Under the pieces are notes generated by a model, which saw nothing but the letters and a program-made list of their open reading frames with translations, was not told the origin of the DNA and ran no database searches. A stretch of 64,000 bases of DNA, taken from positions 67,288,445 to 67,352,444 of the forward strand of contig OZ023273.1 in assembly GCA_964007475.1 (NCBI GenBank), read 5' to 3'. Below, piece by piece: positions 46,601-59,489 of the stretch. The stretch's first letter is position 1. Each line of letters starts with the position of its first letter. A program made the translations under genes and the position numbers. Origin of the DNA: Hybos culiciformis (lineage: Eukaryota; Arthropoda; Insecta; Diptera; Hybotidae).

Positions 46601-49600
46601 GCTAAAAGTACTCTAGAAGTATGTACACTATAAACTGAACTTAATTTTCTTGCAATCAAGTTCATTATTGCCAGAAATTTTTATTATTTGATTTTGTTAT
46701 AATTAAAAAATGAAAGGGGGTACACAATTGTTGGGATTTTGTTTTTATTATTAAACACAAACTTGCAAAAAAACAATTTCTCGCCCGTTTACATTATACA
46801 TATAATTTAATACATAATTCACAAACAATTATTAATTTTTTGAATACATATGAAAATTTTTAGCTTTTCTTTTCTTTTCTTTATACAATTAAATTAAAAC
46901 TAAATTAAAGCATTTATTATTATAACACAGAAGACACACAGGACTATCAAAGACTAAACTTGTCTAATATGATGTCATATCAACTGAATAAAATGTTTAC
47001 ATTTCGAAATTTCATTATTATTTACTTTTCAAGAATATTTGGAATATCATTCTTGGTACAGTAGGTACTGTCATAAAAGTGGAACTTACGTACAAAATAA
47101 AAAATCATAGCTAACTATACTTATGTATACATTACACAGTATACACATAGTGTTGAGAAAAAAATAAAACGTAGATAGAATTTATAAATATGGGAAACTC
47201 ATTTTCAAGTATATATAAGTATGTTATATATGGACATAAATAATGTTTGTACATATATTGTAATATTATATGATAAAGAAATGATAAGCATATTATTTCC
47301 TATAAAATAATAATAAACACAAAAAAAAAAATTTAATTTAAGTGGTATATAATATCAGGAAGATCTGAGGTTGATAAACTAAATTAAAAAAATCAAAAAC
47401 AAGTGTCAAATGATTATCCACACTGTACAATGATGTTGATTTATTGATTTATTTGGTATTAGTTTTTATATATGTAATTACATAATGTCCAATTTATATC
47501 ATCATGGTACATTGTTATCAATGTTATCATTAAAATACATACTAGATAGCATTGCTGTCAGTTTTATTTAGATCATACTTTTTATTAAAATAATAATTAA
47601 TCATTTTCCGACACAAAAGTGTATGAATAAAAAACTTTTTCGTATAGAATAAAATAATGGTTTTAAGTTGTTGAAAACAAAAACTTAACGATTGTTTTCC
47701 TCAACTTTATATCAATTGTACTTAATTTATTTTATCAAAAGATCGATCGTTCGAAAATTGCGTTATTGAAAAGTTTTTGCATACTTTTCTCTTTTTTTTT
47801 TTGTAGTTCTGAAAACAAAACTTGCAGTTGCAATCCCCAATTTTTCTTTTTTATGTATATAAAATTAAATATTAACGTTTTTTATTCTTTGACGTGTTCA
47901 GAAAATGTATATTCTAGTTTTTATTGATAGTTTTTTTTTTTTTTTTTCTTCAAAAAACTTTAATGAAAAAAAAATTAAATTTTTGATATGTTTTTTGGTT
48001 TTGATGACCATCAATATTAACCATCTGGATCTGCTCTTGATTTTAAAAATAATGATTGGTTTGGGTTAAATTTTTTTGTATTAATTTATATATATATAAG
48101 AAAAACACTAGTTTCATAACATTTAATTTATCTTCAATAGTACATAAATAGATGCATTAAATTGTAATATGTAACTTAAAGTATGTGTTTATGTCTATAA
48201 ATTAATATGGATAGATAATAAACAAATTTTTGACAATTCTATGCTCAGATAATATGAAAAGTGTAATGAATTTATAAATTAAAAAATATAAATAAACTTT
48301 ATAATATCAAAACGAAAATAAATTAAATTTTTGTGACTTTTTTTTTTAACACATTATTACAATAAAACAGAATAAAATGTCAACAATATGAAAATTATAT
48401 AAAAACATGGAAATAAAAAAAATAGGCATATTTGAAATGAAGATTTATTTATTCACTATATTCATCAAATATTATTTTTTTCTACACTCTTTTTTTTATT
48501 TTTATATTTTTTTGATGTAGTAAGTTTATCAAAAAAAAACTATATTATGCTCTTGACAATCAATCATTAATCATGGGCGCTATAATGTATCCTTTTTTTT
48601 TTTTTAGTTTTTTGTTATCCTTTTATACTATTTTTTGTTTTGTTTGTATCAGAAAGTCATATTTCATAGTGTGTTTTTTTTTTTTTTTTTAGTTACAAGT
48701 TTTTTCAAAGTTTCAAGTTTTGTTTGCACGAAAAAAAAAAATTAATAAAACAAAAATATAAATAAAATAAAATAACCCTATCATTTTTTATAATCTAGTT
48801 TTAAAAAAAAAAAAAAAATTGTATAGATAAATATATATATATATATATAAATTGAATACATAGAATTTTATGTATATGTATTATGTATTATAAAAATATG
48901 TATTATAAAAATAAAATAAACGGATATTTTATAAAATGTTGAGAGTTTTCATCCTTCAATTTTTTTTAATTCAATAATTCATTCATTTAATTATAATGTT
49001 CTTATATATACATTTTTTGTTTCTCTAACTTTTCTACTTCTTTTACCGGTATGGAAATTATATAACTATATAATAATCATGATACATCTAATTTCAGGTC
49101 AAGGTTCAAATTCAGGTCATCAAAATTTTTGTCTTAAATACTATGTTATATAATACATAGGTACAGAGTTAGTTATGTTCATCAATAAGGATAAAAACTT
49201 TGTAAAACAAAAAAAAAAAAAGTAAAAAATTATAACAAATATTTTAAGTAAAATTTAAAAGCTTAAAACATAAATACATACATATTTTATTAAAAATAAA
49301 CAGATAAAAACTGAAGTCAATTTATTAAACAAACAGAAGTTTTTAATTGTTTATTTTGTGGTTAAAAATATATGTATTGCAAAATATCAATAAACCTTAT
49401 ATTAAAATGTTATTGAAAACAACAAATATTTTCTCTTTTGTTTTTTTTTTAACAAATTTGTCAATACTTTAATTAATGTTCAGAAGAACCATATATAAAG
49501 ACTTTCTTACTTGCTCAAATTTGAAATTAGTCTTAGGGGTATAATACAAAAGATTACAAAGATTACAGGTTTCATGTAATATTTTTTAAAACTGGAAAGA

Positions 49601-49650
49601 AATATTGTTCGTTCAAAAATATTGAATTAAAAATAACAAAAACACCTACC
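43691..49650. other. AT-rich sequence, no gene seen
   Basis: Nearly 6 kb of very AT-rich sequence with a GAATT microsatellite near 43945-43965 and an AT dinucleotide tract near 48831-48849. No open frame with domain content. If the upstream exons of the dpr-family gene are in this window they could be here or beyond. Confidence 0.55.
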
Positions 49651-49801
49651 ATCCTATACTTTGTTCACATTTACATTTACCCAGTCTAGCCCTATTTCAT
49701 CAAAATTTTCAAAAAATATTTGTATAGCAGAGACAATCAAAGACGCAATAACAATCATAGAGGAATATGGTAGTTTAGAAAGCATGATGTATTTCAAGTT
49801 A

Positions 49802-50193
49802 TTCTTAACTTATACCGTATCTGCACTTGTCTGCAAAGATTTATTCCTACGGCCGCCTTAACGAAATCCGTACACACTCTATTTTTTGACAGTTTAAAAA
49901 AAAAGATGTGTAAACAAACTCTTTTTTATCTTGTTTATTATTAAATTTGTATTGCCAACCTTTTGAAAATAGAAAAAAATGCAGAAAGAGCAAGGAAAAA
50001 GCAGAAAAGTTGGCAACTATAATGTCTGCAAACTGACCTTTTTTGTCTGCAAACTAACTTTTTTTGTCTGCAAACTAACTTTTACGCAAAGGTTAGTTTT
50101 TTTTTCCTTTTTTTTGTTAACAGATCAGTTTTCAGGTCAGTTCCGCTCTAAGGTCAGTTTTAAGGTCCAAGTGCAGATAAGGTACTTAAGTAA
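49802..50193. repeat. foldback-like block with 20-bp tandem triplet
   Basis: ACCGTATCTGCACTTG (about 49814-49829) faces CAAGTGCAGATAAGGT (about 50168-50183) in imperfect inverted arms. Inside, at 50023-50084, TGTCTGCAAACTAACTTTTT is repeated three times in tandem, followed by related inverted AGGTTAGTTTTTTTT and GGTCAGTTT words. The 98-codon frame across it only translates the repeats. Confidence 0.55.
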
Positions 50194-50205
50194 CCTTATT
50201 AAATT

Positions 50206-52427
50206 CAAATGCATTTTTTTTAATTTCAGTTCAATTATAAATATTTTGTTTGGTTTTCGGTTTTGCAATATATAAGTGTTAGAATCATACCAAAATGGGT
50301 ATAGGTAAGAAGAAGCTTTTAACCGTCAACGAAATTTATTTTATTTTGCAAATCCTTGATATTCAATTGCTTTCCATAATCATAAGACGAGGCGTTAACA
50401 TTAAATATGCTAAAAATGCAGCTAAATTATATTTTTGTTCCGTAAAATTTGAAAAGTTTGCCAAATTTTTTTTTTTAAGAAATATCAAGTAATAATATTT
50501 TGTATATAGTACATAAAAACGAAATATAATAAATACATAAATATTATATCTTTCCAAAATAAATAAACTATTACAACTCCTTTCCATCCCGCCCATCATA
50601 TAAGGTGCTGTTGTAAACACCCATCCAAAATTAAATACCCCGTAAAAATTCAACAACATTTCGAATAAAATTTGTCAACTGCTGTTATTGTTATTTAAGC
50701 TTTATGTTTACTTTTTTTTGTTTTTTTTTTTTTTTATTATTCGTTTTTCGTTTTTATTCAATTTTCCATGTCAGTTTATTTCTTCACCACCAAAACAACA
50801 GAAAATAAAAAAAAATTATCTTTTATTAATTGAAAAAAAAGACACGAATTTTTTTTTGTTTTTTTTTTTTACAGCAGACGGCATTGTCACCATGTATAAA
50901 CAAACAAACAAAAAAAAAATCACATTTTTATTATAACCATTTATCATGCCGGCATAAATTATACTGGTGATGATAAATCTTGTAAAAAAAAAAAAAAAAA
51001 AATAAATAAATAAATAAAAAAAACCGAAAAAAACCAAATAAAAAATCAGCAACAACAACAGAATGTTAAAAAAAGTCTGTAATAACTTTTAATCTCAAAG
51101 TTTTCTCACACACAACATAGAACTTAAAAAAAAAAAAATTTTTTTTACGTGTGTACACATTTTTTTCTTCCTATACACATACTACCTATAAATACATATA
51201 TACCAAAAATATAAACATATGATATAAACATAAATTTATAAAAAAAAAAGAATTGTTTGCACATTTTTATAGATTCTCAAGTTATTTTTAAACCAATTTT
51301 TTCTATTCTGACTTCAAAAAAAATTATTTTGTAAATTCTTTTGTTACGCTTTTCAAAATAAACTTTAGATACAGAGAGATAAACACATAGATACAGAAAA
51401 TGAAAATTTGAACTTTTTCTAAATGGCAAGAAGAAAAAAAAAGTGATTTTTTTTCAGTATATCCTGTGCAGGTTTTTTCATCGTTGCTTTATAAAGCTTA
51501 ATTGGGAAACTAGAAGCTTTCTATTTCGAAACAACAGTTTGTAGTAAACTTTTTATATCTCTCACAAAAAGGATTTTCAATTTTTTCCTTTTTCTCTTTT
51601 GAGATAAAAAAAAAGAAGAAAATCTGTACTTAAAAATAAAAAAAATTTCGGAAAAAAAATATATATATAATATTAAATTGTACCTAATAATGAACAAAAA
51701 AAAATAAGCTTTCACATCAATTGCATTTTTCTAATAGACAGATTTATTTAATTTAATGATAATGCAAACAAAGCATGATGTTTTTACACAATTTAAGTAT
51801 ATAAGGGCGGTGATCTTTCGTAATATTAATTTTTAAAACAGAAAAAAAAAAGAAAATTTATTTTCTTTTTTTTTATCTTTTACTTTTAAGATGTACAAGG
51901 TTATTGTTATATATATTGTTTTATTTCGGAATTCGTGTACAGTTTATTTTGAAAAAAATTATTATAATTGTAATGATAATATGATTCAGCCATGAAAAAC
52001 AAAAATAATGTTTATATTAAACTTTAATTAATTAAAAAAATAATGAAAGATATACCCACCCAATAGACACATTGAAACCAGACATGATTTATTTATAGAT
52101 TTATATACATTATATTATTATATTAAAGAAGAAAAAGAAAATTCATAGTGAAAATGCAAGGACGCACTTTAATTCAATTTAATTTTATTTTATTTGTGTA
52201 TTATTTTTTATTGAAATAAAACATTTAAAAATGAATAAATTTTAGATATTATTGAAAAAATTATTTAATAGTTGAATATAGTGTTTCAGGGATAACGGAA
52301 GAAATGAGTTTTTGCAACCGGATCGACTCACCATGATACATTTGTCTTAAAATACTTTTCTGATTTTAACAAGTCAAAAACATCAATCATAAATTTCTAC
52401 AACAGTTTAAATGTCACTTAGACGTTA
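50206..52427. other. AT-rich sequence, no supported gene
   Basis: Several 60-100-codon frames on both strands are Phe/Lys/Tyr-rich translations of poly-A/T tracts. None has a recognisable domain. Confidence 0.5.
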
Positions 52428-52429
52428 TA

Positions 52430-52718
52430 AAAGGTGTTTTTTTAAGTCCGACAGAACTTAAAGTTCGCCTCCAACTCGTCAATTTTTCCTGGTTTATCAG
52501 GACTTCACGAAATAATACAGAGGTGTCAAATCGCCCTCAAGATGTCAAATCGCAATTATGTACGCCATAAAATCATGAAGTTGTTTATAAGTTTCGCGAA
52601 TCGACGACTGATTTTCGAAGAAAATTTGGATAACTTGGTTGCTTTGTTCAGTCGTGAGTCTATTTATGATGATTTGCCATACTATACTAAGTTCTATTGA
52701 AAAAAAAAAAACACCCTT
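52430..52718 (-). mobile_element. internally deleted mariner-family element
   Basis: The ends AAAGGTGTTTTTTTAAG and, read inward from the right, AAGGGTGTTTTTTTTTT are flanked by TA on both sides (52428-52429 and 52719-52720). On the minus strand 52545-52680 encodes the first helix-turn-helix start of a mariner-type transposase (RLTTEQSNQVIQIFFENQ, then SSIRETYKQLHDF). The remaining transposase is missing, leaving 289 bp. A non-autonomous deletion derivative with no intact start or catalytic residues. Confidence 0.8.
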
Positions 52719-52720
52719 TA

Positions 52721-55700
52721 ACAATAATTCACTAATTAAGTATACTAACGTCAACGCTGCTTAATATACTAATTAAGTATATAAACGTTGACTGCAAATT
52801 TATTCTCAAAGCAAACTATAAAAAAAAAAACCAAAATTATACAGATTTAACATCAATCAGTTTTAAAATATCCCATTTGTATATTTTCTATAATAAACAT
52901 AATAATAATAATAATACCCAAAAAACATGATATTTTTTAATAATTTAGAGATAATTTTTTAAAAAAATTCTAACTTTCAAATTTTCATGCCAAACATATT
53001 ATAATAACATTTAAGAAAAAATTTTATTTTTTAATAAGATTATAAAAATTCAAAATGTTAAACTGTTCAAAATATAAAAAAATAATAATAATAATAATAA
53101 AAAAAAAATCACAGATGTTTTAAAAAATTTTCATCTCAACATTTTTGTTTTCTAATGTATACATATATTTTTTAATAGTTTGGGAAAATATTATTTGTAT
53201 GTATTAATAAAATGTTTTGCAATATTCTATATTCCCCATAATAATTTTTTTTTTTACCTAATATCCCAAAAATATGAGTATTAATTTAGAAACTATAAAA
53301 TCGACATAAATTTTTATGGAACAGATTACACAAAACTAATATTTTCTTTGCTTTTTTTTTCTACTTCAGATTTTTGGTAATAGTTTCATTTTTATGTTAT
53401 GGTTTTTCCATCTATATAAAATCCATAAATATAAATTAAATAGAATTAAGCAAAAAGTAAAATATAAATATTTTCTAACACAATTTGATTTGAATCTTAA
53501 AAAAACATAATTTATTCAGAATATTCAGATAGATCAGAGCCTATTGAATTATAAGTTTTTTTTTAATGTTAGTTAGATAGTCAATATCTTTCAGTAAGTT
53601 TGTTTTTAAAATCTGTGCAATATAGTATGGATCGGTTGTAATATATAGTAAAGATATGTGCAGATTTAGGCAGAGATATTTAAAAATTACAATTTTGGTA
53701 TATTGCTGTCAACAAACTGGTACCTATTAATAGAAATAAATTAAGATACACCTGTCCCTCGATTTACGCGGTAGATATGTTCCACGACTAACCGTGTAAA
53801 TTGAAACCGCGTAAACTGAGACACAGCACTCATATAAAACAGGGGGATAGGTTCAACCGCATATATAGGCATAGCTACCATATAAAAATGTACACATTTT
53901 GTGCTAAAATAAAGATAGGTTGTACTTTTAAGCTTAATTACCAAGCTTGAAGCCATTTTATACTATATAGGCTGCAAAAGACATAAATTTTCAATAATAA
54001 CTCGAAATTGATTTATTTATGTGTACAAAAAAAAAAATCAATTAAATTTTTCATAGCAGACTATAATTTAAATTTTATATTAAATATATTGAATTTTATG
54101 TTAAATATATTCGCAACCTTATATTATTACCTTAATTCTGGTTCGTTAATAATGTATCATATTAAATAATAAAAAATAAAATTTAATAACTTTCAAAATT
54201 ATTTTATTTTCTTATTTAATAACCATATTATTCAACATAATTTTTCCCAAACTTTTTTTTTTTTTCAAACAGATATGACAAAATATTAAATCTAATTCGT
54301 ATAGCTAATAATATATTTAGTAAAATTTTGAATGTTTGAAAATTTTTCCAACAGATTTCCATATTGATAATTTTTATTTTTTTTTATTTTTATGGTCAGT
54401 TTAGTTTCTTTAAACATAAATCCCATAAATTCTAGATTACCTCAACTGTATCTTAAAATATCAAAAAAAAAAAAAAAAACAAAAAAAAATAAAACAAAAA
54501 AATCTATAAAAACCTATCGGTACTAAAAACCAAAAACTCTTAAATCCAATAAATATTTATGTATAGAAAAATGTTATGAAAAAAAAAAATTATATAGAAA
54601 TCATAAAATAAAGACAAGAGAACAAACAAAAAACAATAACAATCTACATTATAAAAGTTGAATTTGAAATTCAGGACAACCATATTCAATATTTTATTAT
54701 ATATTTTTCTTTTACATTTTCATTTTCATTTTTCCAGCCGTTGTATATTTTTTCTATTTTGTTCCATACAGAAATACTTACTTCTCCTCATTCTCAAATA
54801 GGAGTCATCAAAGGATTAAAATTAGTTTTCCTATCATCATATAATTAATAACCATGAAACCAGGTAGGTAACCAAATCATAATCATTAAAGTGATTGTTG
54901 TCTAAGCATATTAAAGAAAAATCATAAGTTCTAAAATATATGGTTTAAGAAAATATATGTTTTTGTTTCAAATAACACAAAAATATTGTACATTTTTCAA
55001 TACATAATGTCCCTACTTTGTTCGCCAGTTTCAGGACCTACGTGATGAAAAACTACTTCTAAACTGATCTCAAACTAGTAGTAGGGATTCAACAGTTTCA
55101 TCAAGTTTCATAACCTACTCGTGATAAAAAAAAAACTACTTCTAAACAGATCTCAGGCTAAGTAAGGATGGATTAATAATAATATTATTTTAATGATTTT
55201 AAACATTTGAGTTCTACAATGTTTATTACAAACCGGTTAACTACACATTTTATTTTTTAATTATTGATCAAAGTCAATATTCAAATCTTGACCTAAAAAA
55301 ATTAGCTTCATTGACTCAAACCCAAACCTCGTACATTAAAGTACATTAAAGTACGTAAATGAAAGCATTTTATACAAATTAAGTGAATTGAAAACCAAAT
55401 CTGCTCTTAAAAAACTATATTCATATATAAGATATATATATCTAAAAAATTATCATTTTTATCTATATTCTTTCAATTATACATATCTGATATGATTCGA
55501 ACACATTCATAAATATAGCTTCCTATCTTTCCCATTCTCATAACAATATTAAATGATAAATAAATATTTAACGTGGTTATATAAATATATATATTTGTAT
55601 TTATTATTATCCTTTATGTAGCCAGGATTATAGCCGTTGTAAGCTGTTAAGTCAATTTGAGTATTTTTATTTCATTTTTTTCCCCCAATTTTGTAGAAAA

Positions 55701-57407
55701 AGTAAAAGTATTTACGTATATTCTTTACGTATCAATATTTTTTTTTTCATCTTTTTGCATAAATACAAAATCGAATAGAAAATATCCTTAACGAAATCCA
55801 ATCGACCACATTACCATAAATATTATGATAAAGAAGAAAAAAAAGTTATGTTCATTGTGCACAGTAGATACACAGGATCTTTTTTTTTTAATTTAAAGGT
55901 ATTTGTGAATATGATATCTATAAAATAATACAAAAAAGAAAACAAATGTTGTATTATACTTTTCCACCAATTTCAAATTTTTTGTATAATTCGTTTAGGA
56001 TTCTTTCTGCAATTATTCAATTATCTTGTTCCATTTATCCTCTTTAATTAATTAAATAATCATATCGTTATAAAAAGTTTTTTTATGTTTAATAGCAAAA
56101 AAAAAGTTTCTTTTTATTCCTCTACCTCTATATAATGTACATATTTTTAAAATAATTGTATGATATATCAATCATCAGTGTTAATTTTACACAAAAATAT
56201 ATATAGCAATATTTAGAAGACACTTGTTGATATATTGATTATATCTATGATGCGAAAGAAAAGTTCAACTGCTTGAATTTAGAAATTATATGCTATCAAT
56301 AACTTATTCTGGGTTAATAAAATAAAAAATAATTGAAATCATATATCTCTGAACAACATAGATTCTGCGGAGTCACTAGAAATATTTAGGGCAACAAATC
56401 TGATTTTAACTGGAAAAGGATCTATTTCAAATTGAAAAATATAGCATTGGTTTTTTATGCATATTTTCAGAATTTGATCTATGTTTCTTTTGGTTTGAAT
56501 TATTTTGGATACGACGACTTAAAGTTTAATACTGAGGTTGCAGAAAATGGATTTAAAATTTATTAATGAACGTAAGATTAACCGATTTAATACACAGTAT
56601 GTTGAAAACGACCTCGAAAGCTTTAAAATTTGTAAATTTGTTTACTTTTTTAATTTAATGAATTCTGATAAACCAAGTCTGTTACCGCAACAAAATTAAA
56701 TTATTTAATTACTAATTCCATTATAATAATAATAAGATTATTTTTAATATAATCAATATGTATGATTAGTCTGGTATAATTCAAGTTAAATAAAATAATC
56801 TGAAAATTACATACATATACCACGTCGTAAGTATCATTCATAAATTCATAAATTCATACTACTTAAATTATGAAATGAAAATAAATTTTAGAGCCAAAAA
56901 AAATCATTCACTCTTACGATCATATTTATACTTCAATAAAATTGATGGAAGAAAAATTGATAAATTGTTAAAATCTGACTAAAATGGGCAAACTTAAGTC
57001 ACATAACAAATAAAAATAGGTAATAAAATTTTATATGAAAAACAAATTTCTTTTTATCATGAAAAACAAACATTATAATAAATATATAATATCCTTTAAA
57101 TGTTTGTTAATAAATTCAATAAAATTAAATAAAAAAAAAAGGATAACAATATTTTCATTGGAACCTTTAATTAAGTGAACAGATTTTAGAAATTTATGGT
57201 TAAACATTTAACTTCAGCAGCTCGTAATTTAATTAAGACACATAAAAAGTTTTCACGAAAAATTTTGTTTCAAAAACGTTGCCTTTCTCTACAAAATTTT
57301 GCCAACTTATAAATGCTAACATGAAGGTCAAAAGTAATAATTATCATTTCTGAATCAGGCAATTAAATTATTAAAAAAAATTTAAATGAGAGAAATTACA
57401 TTTTTAC
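52721..57407. other. AT-rich sequence, no gene seen
   Basis: Long AT-rich region with AAT microsatellites at about 52900 and 53080-53100 and poly-A/T tracts. One moderately GC-containing repeat-like patch at 53751-53817 is listed separately. No coding recognised. Confidence 0.55.
53751..53817. repeat. transposon-terminus-like patch (TGTCCCTCGATTTACGCGG)
   Basis: The sequence beginning CCTGTCCCTCGATTTACGCG, with a following CGTGTAAATTGAAACCGCGT that is partly self-complementary to it, resembles the ends of pogo/Tigger-like or hAT MITEs. No matching second terminus or TSD was found nearby. Confidence 0.3.
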
Positions 57408-57412
57408 AATAT

Positions 57413-59484
57413 CACAGTGTCCAATTTTACCTTTTTTTTGGAATTTAATGTTTTGTTTTTTTTTTGTTTACAAAAATCATACAGAAAAAGGCTTGTACGT
57501 AATTTCAATAAGAAGAATAATAATATTGGCTGCCGCTTGTTTTACAAACTAAGTTTTTGTTGTACACAGTTGAAAAAGCTAAGATTTCTGTTACTCTGGA
57601 GTATTATTCATACAAAACCCGTTATGAGGATGAAAAAAAAATGTATATGAATGTGTTAGAAGTTTTTTTCTGTAAATACCGTTATGAAAAATAAAAAAAA
57701 AGTACATGAATAGAACATTTTCTTCCGTAATTTGATTAGAATACATCAGTTTTTTTATTTAATTAAAATGAAAATTTCTAGGAGAGAAATAGTACACGCA
57801 TTTGATTTAGGTTTATCAGCTACCCGAGTGGCAAATTTTTTGTTACAATCTTAAGCTCTTCAATTCGGAAATCTAGATGATGAAAATAAAAAATCGATTA
57901 TACGAAAAATACGTAATGTTCTTTCAAAGTACAACAAAAAATTGAAGCCTTGTTATCGAAATCGCTTAAAATTTGAGACGAAATTTCCCGGTTGGCTCGA
58001 TGAAAAAATTGAGTTATTTGAAAACTTTATGGCGTCAACCTCTAAACCAATAAATTATCGGAAGGGCAGGCCATCTGTAAGCTTTGAATAAGACTGAATC
58101 GTCCAAGATGAAAGAAGTGTCAAAATTCACCAAAGAGTTAGAAAAGGTTCCTATTGACAAATTTCTTGTTGGTTTAAAATTTAAGCTAACAGAAGTTGTA
58201 GATGTTATAAAAAAAACTAGGGAGACAGTCGGTAATCCGAATGAAGCTACAAATTTTAACTTCAGTGTTGAAGACATTACTCCATACAGCGAGGAAGAAG
58301 CATTGGCCCTAACAATAGATTTAAATTTAACAAGAGATTCGTACGAAAAGCTAAGGAAAGGAGCGAACGATTACGGGGCGTTAAACTTATTTCCACCGTA
58401 TTATAGAGTTGCAGCAATGAAAAAGGATTGTCGTCCTTGTTCAATAGAAGTAACAGAAAATAAGGCAAATTATATCCATGGTTTAACCTTTCATCTACTG
58501 TTCATAAAATACTGATACATGGAGCGAATATTATTAGAAATAGCGTTTTACCTGTTGGAATGATGAGTGAGCAAGCGGCTGAATCCAGAAATAAAATTTA
58601 TATTGGGAGAATCATTCCAGAAAAAGCAGCAGGAAATGATGCATGGAGGATGTGTTCTATCATGCCCTAGAATCATCTGACCCTGTCATCAGTCAGTATT
58701 CTCTAAAGTGGAGACTGCGGCATAAAAAAATTATTCCATTTGCAGGGGACGCGTTAAAGCTGTATCGAGAACCAAACCTCCCGGAACTTTCTTCGATTAC
58801 TTCAATACAAGAAGAACTCAGAGATGAAGTTATGGATGATCCACTTGTATTAGATTCACACCTTCAGCCAGAAGAAATAAATTAAACATGTATCAATATA
58901 TAAAAACAAATAAATGTATAAATAAAAGTTAAATAGAAATGTTAAAATTTTATGTTTATTATAAAATTCCAGAAAATAAAATTCCTTTTTAAAAATCAAA
59001 AAAAAAACAAATCTAATTTACTTTTAAACTGAACTTCCAATATTCATAAATAACCGACCTCCAGAGGTGATGATAAGTAACAGAAACTTCAAGAATTGCT
59101 AAAATTTTGATGGCGTACAGGTCTGTTTTCAAAAATTTTCTAAGGGCTATAATTTTTGAACGCGCAATTATGAGCAAAAATTTCGAAAAGATTTGAAATC
59201 CTGAGATCAAACTGCATATACCGGTGCAAAGATCTAGGTGAATCAAGGTGAATCACTGTGTTTTTAAGTCTGTTTTATTTTCTCCATACAAATTGTATGG
59301 AGTAATTTTTTTAAGTCCAACTTTAAATTTAAATTTTGATGCCTTTGCCTAAAGGCAGACCGACCAAAATCTGAAAAAGCTCTTTCGAGGTAATGAAAAA
59401 AAATATAAAAAAAAAATATATATATATTTCGAATTTTGAAAAATGCGATTAAATTCCAAAAAAAAGGGAAAATTGGACACTGTG
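57413..59484 (+). mobile_element. Transib transposon relic (RAG1-related)
   Basis: Terminal inverted repeats of 37 bp match at 36 positions and begin CACAGTGTCCAATTTT, continuing CCTTTTTTTTGGAATTTAAT. Both start with CACAGTG, the canonical RSS heptamer of V(D)J recombination; Transib ends are known to begin with this type of sequence. The flanking 5-bp duplication AATAT (57408-57412 and 59485-59489) is the length expected for Transib. The 2,072-bp interior encodes a broken transposase on the plus strand. Full Transibs are longer (about 3-4 kb), so this copy has lost internal sequence. Its terminal repeats remain almost intact. Confidence 0.85.
57768..58885 (+). pseudogene. Transib transposase pseudogene (RAG1-like C-terminus)
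   Basis: The first ATG opens MKISRREIVHAFDLG. The reading frame then meets a stop (57852-57854), and after GRPSVSFE another stop and a frame change near 58085-58095. It resumes with EVSKFTKELEK, then LRKGANDYGALNLFPPYY and KKDCRPCSIEV, a conserved block of this transposase family in insects. After about 58470 the central part with the first two catalytic aspartates is missing. From 58476 a third frame reads TVHKILIHGANIIRN and GMMSEQAAESRNKIY, aligning with the RAG1 region around its catalytic Glu962 (WASEGNESGNK). A further one-base shift leads to MEDVFYHALESSDP, matching MEDV in RAG1. It ends with TAA at 58885. With stops, at least three frame changes and no DD core, it cannot encode an active enzyme. 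Confidence 0.8.
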
Positions 59485-59489
59485 AATAT

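Noticed and set aside
51521..51715. Hydrophobic minus-strand frame as the missing Dpr signal-peptide exon
   Set aside because: The Phe/Ile/Lys composition follows poly-A/T sequence, and no donor in the required phase could be supported.
59013..59246. 77-codon minus-strand frame inside the Transib element
   Set aside because: No similarity to transposase parts and on the opposite strand; considered chance.
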